From contig CAMWLX010000176.1 of NCBI GenBank assembly GCA_947175225.1, positions 1 through 7,236 on the forward strand: 7,236 bases of DNA. The letters run 5' to 3'. Each line of letters opens with the position of its first letter. Within the stretch, counting starts at the first letter, position 1. The DNA comes from an uncultured Porphyromonadaceae bacterium (GTDB lineage Bacteria > Bacteroidota > Bacteroidia > Bacteroidales > Muribaculaceae). Made by a program: the position numbers and the translations under genes. Under the pieces are notes generated by a model. That model did no database searches. It was not told where the DNA came from and saw nothing but the letters and a program-made list of their open reading frames with translations. Positions 1 to 4,240 of the stretch are shown here, piece by piece.

Positions 1-2
1 GA

Positions 3-51
3 GAATTGAGAATTTAGAATTGAGAATTTAGAATTGAGAATTTAGAATTTA
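3..51. repeat. Heptanucleotide tandem array (GAATTGA/GAATTTA)
   Basis: Seven contiguous 7-bp units begin at 3, 10, 17, 24, 31, 38 and 45. They read GAATTGA, GAATTTA, GAATTGA, GAATTTA, GAATTGA, GAATTTA, GAATTTA, and a partial GAAT follows. The first six alternate, giving a 14-bp higher-order period. The last unit is also the start of the first 71-bp element. The complement, TMAATTC, is close to the heptad found just upstream of the genes at 224 and 1279. The array may therefore be the leader-type repeat of a gene lying left of the window on the minus strand, but that gene is not visible. Confidence 0.9.
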
Positions 52-115
52 GAATATTCTTTTGAGATATGATTTTTTAGTCACAACCATTACGAAGACC
101 TAAAATTCTAAATTC
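45..115. repeat. 71-bp element, copy 1, with 11-bp terminal inverted repeats
   Basis: The element opens with GAATTTAGAAT (45-55) and closes with its exact reverse complement ATTCTAAATTC (105-115). The 49-bp core is unlike the heptads. It contains a smaller stem, TTTTAG (75-80) with CTAAAA (100-105), continued past a one-base bulge by TC (81-82) with GA (97-98). A second copy starts 79 bp downstream and differs at one position (A67 versus T146). No protein can be read from it: the only ATG (69-71) meets a stop after three codons. The architecture resembles a miniature inverted-repeat or REP-type element. Alternatively it is a duplicated structured intergenic sequence. Confidence 0.85.
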
Positions 116-123
116 AAAATTGA

Positions 124-194
124 GAATTTAGAATATTCTTTTGAGTTATGATTTTTTAGTCACAACCATTACGAAGACCTAAAATTCTAAATTC
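124..194. repeat. 71-bp element, copy 2, with 11-bp terminal inverted repeats
   Basis: This copy matches 45-115 at 70 of 71 positions in direct orientation, after an 8-bp spacer (116-123). Its terminal inverted repeats are 124-134 and 184-194. Near identity over the non-repetitive core suggests a recent duplication, or selection to keep both copies. Its right end runs into more heptads before the phoH start codon. Confidence 0.85.
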
Positions 195-214
195 TAAATT
201 CAAAATTCAAAATT
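184..214 (+). repeat. Heptad array upstream of phoH (ATTCTAA/ATTCAAA)
   Basis: Four 7-bp units, ATTCTAA, ATTCTAA, ATTCAAA and ATTCAAA, start at 184, 191, 198 and 205, followed by a partial ATT. The orientation is opposite to the array at 3-51. Positions 184-201 are the exact reverse complement of 38-55, so an 18-bp perfect inverted repeat encloses the pair of 71-bp elements. The array ends 9 bp before the phoH GTG and has no Shine-Dalgarno-like stretch. It probably serves as an unstructured A/U-rich leader, as is usual for Bacteroidetes translation starts. Confidence 0.8.
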
Positions 215-223
215 AACAAGAAC

Positions 224-1213
224 GTGAACGAAAGAACCGTAATAATCGACCAGATTGACCCGCATACATTCTACGGGGTCAACAACAACAATATAAGCCT
301 AATCCGCAATCTCTTCCCGAAATTGCGTATAGCCGCACGCGGCAACGTGATAAAAGTGATAGGCGAGGAATCCGAGACTCTCGATTTCGAACAGAAAATA
401 CATGAAATCGAGGAATATGCCGTGAAATACAATAAACTCACGGAAGACGTAATAATCGATATAATCAAGGGCGATGCCCCGAAGGCAATAAATTCGGAAG
501 GAGTGATCATCTTCGGACAGAACGGCCGGCCAATCTCTCCACGCAACGCCAACCAGGCAAGGATGGTGAAGTCGTTTGCTGAAAACGACCTTACTTTTGC
601 CCTCGGTCCTGCCGGAACCGGCAAGACCTACATCGCCATAGCCCTGGCAGTGGCAGCATTGAAAAACCGTCAGTGCCGCCGCATCCTGCTATCGCGTCCT
701 GCCGTGGAAGCCGGCGAAAAACTCGGGTTTCTGCCAGGCGACATGAAAGACAAGATCGACCCATATCTGCGCCCTCTCTATGATGCCCTCGAAGACATGA
801 TACCGCAAGTGAAACTGAAGGAATACATGGAGACCGACACCATACAGATCGCTCCTCTCGCCTTCATGCGAGGACGCACGCTCAACGATGCCATAATCAT
901 CCTCGACGAAGCCCAGAACACTACGAAACATCAGATGAAGATGTTCCTGACCCGACTCGGGCACAACGCCAAGATGATAGTGACCGGCGACACCACTCAG
1001 ATCGACCTTCCCCGGACTGTACAGAGCGGACTGATCCAAGCCCTTCGCATCCTGAGAGGAGTCAAAGGAATAGGCATAATAGAATACGAGAAAAAAGACA
1101 TCGTAAGGCATCCCCTCGTGCAGCGCATAGTAGATGCCTACGAAAAGCGAGAGAATGAAGCTATGGAGGAGCCCATGGAGGGGCAGGCTTCCCAGCCTGC
1201 CCCTATGCTCTAA
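224..1213 (+). CDS. phoH: PhoH-family P-loop ATPase
   Basis: This 329-residue protein belongs to the PhoH/YbeZ family, cytoplasmic ATPases linked to RNA metabolism and ribosome maturation and often working with the endoribonuclease YbeY. The Walker A motif is GPAGTGKT (128-135), Walker B is IIILDEAQ (224-231) with D228 and E229, and a TGD motif follows (254-256). The family's C-terminal VRHPLVQRIVDAYE segment is at 294-307. Residues 1-110 form the smaller N-terminal nucleic-acid-binding-like part, including a 'LRIAARGNVIKVIGEE' stretch. The GTG at 224 is the first usable start after an in-frame TAA at 188-190. The core ends near residue 308. The last roughly 20 residues (MEEPMEGQASQPAPML at the end) are low-complexity and partly encoded by a REP-like palindrome. 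No standard -33/-7 promoter is visible upstream. A DUF695-like gene follows, whereas I recall purC following phoH in several Bacteroides. Confidence 0.96.
   Translation: MNERTVIIDQIDPHTFYGVNNNNISLIRNLFPKLRIAARGNVIKVIGEESETLDFEQKIHEIEEYAVKYNKLTEDVIIDIIKGDAPKAINSEGVIIFGQNGRPISPRNANQARMVKSFAENDLTFALGPAGTGKTYIAIALAVAALKNRQCRRILLSRPAVEAGEKLGFLPGDMKDKIDPYLRPLYDALEDMIPQVKLKEYMETDTIQIAPLAFMRGRTLNDAIIILDEAQNTTKHQMKMFLTRLGHNAKMIVTGDTTQIDLPRTVQSGLIQALRILRGVKGIGIIEYEKKDIVRHPLVQRIVDAYEKRENEAMEEPMEGQASQPAPML
1179..1204. repeat. REP-like perfect palindrome inside the 3' end of phoH
   Basis: The arms AGGGGCAGGCT (1179-1189) and AGCCTGCCCCT (1194-1204) are exact reverse complements, giving an 11-bp GC-rich stem with a 4-base TCCC loop. 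On the complementary strand the loop reads GGGA, which fits the GNRA tetraloop pattern. It is translated in frame as part of EGQASQPAP and ends 7 bases before the stop codon at 1211-1213. No T-run follows on either side, so it is not a typical intrinsic terminator. It could stabilise the mRNA 3' end or be a mobile REP sequence. Its GC content contrasts sharply with the AT-rich repeats nearby. Confidence 0.8.
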
Positions 1214-1240
1214 CCCATGAGCTCCCATGAGAATCCATGA
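1211..1240. repeat. Three tandem 10-bp units ending in CCATGA
   Basis: CCATGA occurs at 1215-1220, 1225-1230 and 1235-1240, exactly 10 bp apart, with variable 4-base leaders (TAAC, GCTC, GAAT). The first leader includes the phoH stop codon. A related CCCATGGAG lies just upstream at 1172-1180, on the other side of the palindrome. The function is unknown. It looks like a short intergenic repeat family separate from the heptads. Confidence 0.7.
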
Positions 1241-1244
1241 AAAA

Positions 1245-1275
1245 ATTCTAAATTCTAAATTCCAAATTCTAAATT
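1245..1275 (+). repeat. Heptad leader upstream of the DUF695-like gene
   Basis: Four 7-bp units, ATTCTAA, ATTCTAA, ATTCCAA and ATTCTAA, start at 1245, 1252, 1259 and 1266, followed by a partial ATT. They stop 3 bp before the ATG at 1279. Sequence family and orientation match the array before phoH. The last unit supplies an in-frame TAA (1270-1272), which fixes the downstream start. No purine-rich ribosome-binding site is present. Confidence 0.8.
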
Positions 1276-1278
1276 AAA

Positions 1279-1710
1279 ATGAAGTGGTGGACATACCCGG
1301 CTGAGGGAGATGACGGAAAGACAATCATCATCACCGGCAGAGACGATATAGAGAAATGGCAACGTCCGGGCAAATTCCCGGTAAGAGTCACAGTCAGTTG
1401 GGACTATGCCCCATTGCCTGACGGCATGCCCAACGACAACGACGCTGCTCTCATGGAGCAAGCTACGGATGCCCTCATCGAGGAGTTTAACAAAGACAAA
1501 TGCGGCGTAATGACCGGTATCTATACCGGCTGCGGACGCCGCGACTGGATATTCTATACCCACAGCCTCAGCATCTTCGGCAAAGTCTTCAACCGCGCAC
1601 TCGCCGCGCTTCCTGAACTTCCTCTCAAGTTTGATGCCACTGAAGATCCGGACTGGGAGGAATATCGGGAGATGCGCGAAGCCACCTATATCCCCGACGA
1701 AGAAGACTGA
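1279..1710 (+). CDS. DUF695-like protein of unknown function
   Basis: This is a 143-residue, acidic, soluble-looking protein with no signal peptide or membrane segment. Its pattern fits what I know of DUF695. It has an N-terminal WWTYPAEGDDGKTIIITGRDD, then a beta-rich 'VRVTVSWDYAPLPDGMPN' (35-52) with the family's aromatic-x-Y-x(3)-L-P-x-G-x-P type motif. 'GVMTGIYTGCGRRDWIFYT' (76-94) follows, then a C-terminal 'EDPDWEEY' (122-129). The family has no established biochemical role that I know of. The ATG at 1279 is forced by an in-frame TAA at 1270-1272. It sits 65 bp after phoH and 46 bp before the epimerase gene, on the same strand. Both gaps carry short repeats, so co-transcription is uncertain. 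The family call rests on motif memory, not on a search. Confidence 0.8.
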   Translation: MKWWTYPAEGDDGKTIIITGRDDIEKWQRPGKFPVRVTVSWDYAPLPDGMPNDNDAALMEQATDALIEEFNKDKCGVMTGIYTGCGRRDWIFYTHSLSIFGKVFNRALAALPELPLKFDATEDPDWEEYREMREATYIPDEED

Positions 1711-1715
1711 ATATA

Positions 1716-1733
1716 ATTCTAAAGCCTAAAGCC
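1716..1733. repeat. Degenerate heptad repeat (ATTCTAA then TAAAGCC twice)
   Basis: ATTCTAA (1716-1722) overlaps two adjacent copies of TAAAGCC (1720-1726 and 1727-1733). The following bases (CTTAGAGCCCC) look like diverged or inverted versions. The 7-bp period matches the heptad arrays upstream of the two preceding genes, but the sequence has drifted or belongs to a sister family. It lies between the DUF695-like gene and the epimerase gene. Only very short stems (TCTAA with TTAGA) can form, so it is not a convincing terminator. Confidence 0.55.
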
Positions 1734-1756
1734 CTTAGAGCCCCTATAAAGCAAAA

Positions 1757-2767
1757 ATGAAAAGAGTATTGATCATCGGAGCCGGAGGATTCCTTGGCTC
1801 GCATCTGCTTGAAAAAGCGGTCGCAATCCCTGACCTCAAGGTGTATGCCGGAGTCAGGGCGAGTACGTCCGACAAGTGGTTTCCAAAATCCGGAGTCACT
1901 CGCATCGATTTCGATTTTGAAGACCCCTCCGACGTAGAGCGAGTGCTGACCTCAACCCTGCCGGAAGGAGAGAAATGGGATTGGATCATCTACAATCTCG
2001 GTGCCACGAAATGCTTGCGCTACAAAGATTTCGACCATATCAACCACGATATTCTACGCACTTTTGTAGAGACTCTCGAGCATACCGGTATGATGCCCGA
2101 AAAATTCCTCTACATCAGTTCGCTCTCAGCAATGGGGCCCGGCGACAGCCGCTCGTATACCCCCTTCAACGAGATGATGATCCCTCAACCCAACACCAGA
2201 TACGGAGCCTCCAAACTAAAGGCGGAAATGCTGCTGCAGATGAACAGCGTGCCATACATCATCTTCCGCTGCACGGGCATCTATGGCCCGCGCGACCACG
2301 ACTATTTTCTAATGTTCGACGCTATGCGCAAGGGTTTCGACTTCTCAGTAGGGTTCAGGAAGCAGCTGCTCACCTTCATCTATGCTCCCGACCTTGCCGA
2401 AGCCGTATTCGAGGCCTTGGAGAAGGCTCCTGTGAAGGAAATCTACAATATCGCAGAGCCCCGTGCCTATAGTCAGGCGGAATTCCGCAAGATTGTAGCT
2501 GCAACGCTCCATAAGAAGGTGATTGTCCCTGTAAAGGTTCCGCTATGGGGCACGAAGGCTGTCAGCTGGATATGCGAGAAGATAGGAGTTGTCAGGGGAA
2601 AACCCTCCACTTTGAACACAGACAAATACAACATAATGAAGCAACGCAACTGGAGCGCGGATACCCGCAAAGCACGTGAGGCTTTCGGATTCACAGCCCC
2701 GACACCCCTTTCCCAAGGAGTGGATGAAAGCATTGACTGGTATAGAAAAGAAGGATGGATGAAATAA
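1757..2767 (+). CDS. NAD-dependent epimerase/dehydratase, extended SDR
   Basis: This 336-residue Rossmann-fold protein has the N-terminal dinucleotide motif IIGAGGFLGSHLLE, with G8, G11 and G14 as the GxxGxxG glycines. Other SDR landmarks are the NLGATK strand end (80-85), YISSLSAMGPG (119-129) with the candidate catalytic Ser at 121-122, and the YxxxK pair Y149/K153 in RYGASKLKAE. 'FRCTGIYGPRD' (170-180) and 'YAPDLAEAVFEAL' (209-221) match extended SDRs that act on nucleotide sugars or similar substrates. The sequence does not reveal the substrate. The C-terminal part (about 250-336) is the substrate-binding lobe. An in-frame TAG at 1736-1738 limits the start, and the ATG at 1757 has an A-rich leader (GCAAAAATG). 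The 3' end overlaps the DUF4271 gene by 13 bp, suggesting co-transcription and coupled translation. Confidence 0.93.
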   Translation: MKRVLIIGAGGFLGSHLLEKAVAIPDLKVYAGVRASTSDKWFPKSGVTRIDFDFEDPSDVERVLTSTLPEGEKWDWIIYNLGATKCLRYKDFDHINHDILRTFVETLEHTGMMPEKFLYISSLSAMGPGDSRSYTPFNEMMIPQPNTRYGASKLKAEMLLQMNSVPYIIFRCTGIYGPRDHDYFLMFDAMRKGFDFSVGFRKQLLTFIYAPDLAEAVFEALEKAPVKEIYNIAEPRAYSQAEFRKIVAATLHKKVIVPVKVPLWGTKAVSWICEKIGVVRGKPSTLNTDKYNIMKQRNWSADTRKAREAFGFTAPTPLSQGVDESIDWYRKEGWMK

Positions 2768-3465
2768 CAATGCCCGATCTGCTTGAGAGCCAAGCTACAA
2801 GTTGGATCTACCTTATTCTCTTCTCACTCTTTTTCCTCGTATGCATCCGCGTAAGGGGGAATTTCAAATTTCTCGATTCTTTCTATCGGGATCTGACGGA
2901 AGTGAGAGAACGCGAGAATCTTTTCGACACTACAGTGAAAGAGACATCTTTGATATTCTTGGTGCTTCTCCTTTCAGGATGCAGCATCGGAGTGCTATTG
3001 AGCAAAGGAGTGGCCCTCTTTGGAAGCGTCGTTCCAATCAAGCCTGAAATTCCTTCTCCCGGAGTCATGGTCAGCGGGGAGCTCCCTTCCTCGCTGGCAT
3101 GCATGGCCCTTGCCTGCGCTTACATCGGGGCAATGTGGGTGTGCTATACGGTAGTGGGAAAAGTCTTCAGCGACTCCATTCACACTCAGCTTTGGGTGCG
3201 TGGATATACTGCCGGCATGGGGCTTGGCGCCGTCTTCTTCTTCCCTCTGGCACTATTGGCCCTCACTTATCCCGCTAATGTGCCTCATATCGTCATTGCT
3301 GCTTTCACGATGTTAATATTCGTGAAATTTCTCTTTATAGTGAAAGGTTTTCGCATTTTTTTCACAGAAAGTTCGCTCTGGGTCGTTTTTTTGTATTATC
3401 TTTGCAGTCTGGAAATAGTCCCCTTGGTGATTACTTTTGGCCTTGCGTGTACACTGCTTGGCTAA
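2755..3465 (+). CDS. DUF4271 integral membrane protein
   Basis: This 236-residue hydrophobic protein is predicted to lie in the inner membrane. Likely membrane segments are near residues 17-33, 65-85, 113-136, 150-171, 177-197 and 206-234. After the first segment a basic loop carries RERENLFDTTVKE (51-63), and near the C terminus comes FLYYLCSLEIVPL (212-224). I recognise both as hallmarks of the Bacteroidetes family DUF4271, whose function is unknown. The ATG at 2755 overlaps the epimerase gene by 13 bp. A second in-frame ATG at 2770, just past the epimerase stop, is an equally plausible start and would remove five residues. HemD begins 4 bp after the stop codon, and I recall the DUF4271-hemD pair from other Bacteroidales. 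The last 130 bp are unusually T-rich and appear to contain a promoter. Confidence 0.88.
   Translation: MDEITMPDLLESQATSWIYLILFSLFFLVCIRVRGNFKFLDSFYRDLTEVRERENLFDTTVKETSLIFLVLLLSGCSIGVLLSKGVALFGSVVPIKPEIPSPGVMVSGELPSSLACMALACAYIGAMWVCYTVVGKVFSDSIHTQLWVRGYTAGMGLGAVFFFPLALLALTYPANVPHIVIAAFTMLIFVKFLFIVKGFRIFFTESSLWVVFLYYLCSLEIVPLVITFGLACTLLG
3397..3404 (+). promoter_or_regulatory. Probable Bacteroidetes -7 box for hemD, inside the DUF4271 gene
   Basis: TATCTTTG matches the Bacteroidetes housekeeping -7 consensus TAnnTTTG exactly and is followed by CAG. It sits in a T-rich stretch (3355-3404) unlike the surrounding coding DNA. Transcription would start near 3411, giving an untranslated leader of about 60 bases before the hemD ATG at 3470. 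The -33 element is poor: GTTCG lies around 3371-3375, where TTTG would be expected. The box coincides with the codons for the conserved Tyr-Leu-Cys of DUF4271, so a chance match is possible. Confidence 0.5.
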
Positions 3466-3469
3466 AACA

Positions 3470-4240
3470 ATGAAAAACAAAATGATAAAGAAGATATTGG
3501 TTTCGCAGCCGCAACCGGCATCGGGCAAAAGCCCCTATTATGACATAGCTGAAAAATACGGAGTGGAAGTGGTGTTCCGTTCAATGATCAAAGTTGAAGG
3601 TCTTTCGATCAAGGAGTTCCGTCAGGAGAAGCTGAATCTTGCTGACTACACTGCCATAATATTGACTTCGCGCACTGCTGTAGATAATTTCTTCCGACTC
3701 TGTGAAGAGTCGCGTGTAAGCATACCAGACACAATGCGATATGTATGCACCACGGAGCAAGTGGCACACTACCTCCAGAAATACATCGTCTACCGGAAAC
3801 GCAAGATAGCTTTCGGCACAACCGGCAAACTCAATGACCCACAGTTTGTAGCTGCCGTCAATAAAATCAAGAAGGAGAAATTCCTTATGCCCGTAAGCGA
3901 CGTCAACAAGGAAGACACAAGCGCCATCGAAGCATTGGGAATCAACCTCACGAAAGCTGTCATGTTTCGCACCCTGACCAATGACTTCACTCAAGACGAG
4001 CCGTTTGACTACGATGTGCTCCTCTTCTTCTCCCCTTCCGGTATCACTTCTCTGAAGAAGAACTTCCCGGACTTCGACCAGAACGTCAATGGGAAATATA
4101 TCGGCACTTTCGGGCCCACTACGGCAAAGGCTGTTGAAGATGCCGGCCTGCGCCTTGACTTCAGTGCCCCTTCCCCGGAAACCCCATCTATGACCGCTGC
4201 CCTTGAGAAATTCCTTGAATCTAAGATGAAAGAGCAGTGA
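3470..4240 (+). CDS. hemD: Uroporphyrinogen-III synthase (HemD family)
   Basis: This 256-residue cytoplasmic protein belongs to the family that cyclises hydroxymethylbilane to uroporphyrinogen III, the branch point to haem, sirohaem and cobalamin. Its two-lobed fold shows as paired Rossmann-like halves: 'YTAIILTSRTAVDNFF' (60-75) in one, and 'YDVLLFFSPSGITSLKKNF' (181-199) in the other. The signature GTFGPTTAKAVEDAGLR (212-228) and PSMTAALEKF (239-248) follow. The N terminus (KKILVSQPQPASGKSPYYDIAEKYG) is the form I recall from Bacteroides homologues. I chose the ATG at 3470, 4 bp after the DUF4271 stop. The ATG at 3482 (MIKKILVSQ) is also possible, while an upstream TTG at 3437 adds residues outside the family pattern. 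The stop overlaps the next start by 4 bp. Many Bacteroidales lack a full haem pathway, so the physiological role is uncertain. Confidence 0.92.
   Translation: MKNKMIKKILVSQPQPASGKSPYYDIAEKYGVEVVFRSMIKVEGLSIKEFRQEKLNLADYTAIILTSRTAVDNFFRLCEESRVSIPDTMRYVCTTEQVAHYLQKYIVYRKRKIAFGTTGKLNDPQFVAAVNKIKKEKFLMPVSDVNKEDTSAIEALGINLTKAVMFRTLTNDFTQDEPFDYDVLLFFSPSGITSLKKNFPDFDQNVNGKYIGTFGPTTAKAVEDAGLRLDFSAPSPETPSMTAALEKFLESKMKEQ

Noticed and set aside
56..104. Promoter for phoH within the repeat core
   Set aside because: No TAnnTTTG box occurs on either strand. TATTCTTTTG has the wrong internal spacing.
45..194. CRISPR array
   Set aside because: There are only two direct copies, 71 bp long and separated by 8 bp, with inverted-repeat ends and no spacer-sized unique sequence.
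1179..1204. Intrinsic terminator for phoH
   Set aside because: The stem is strong, but it lies before the stop codon and neither strand has a following T-run, so a REP-like repeat is the better reading.
689..1228. 179-codon open frame antisense to phoH
   Set aside because: It lies wholly opposite a well-supported PhoH coding region. Its translation shows no family motif, so it is a by-product of codon use.
3437..3469. Upstream TTG start for hemD adding 11 residues
   Set aside because: It would overlap the DUF4271 gene by 29 bp and adds a segment absent from the HemD N-terminal pattern. The ATG at 3470 sits naturally after the preceding stop codon.
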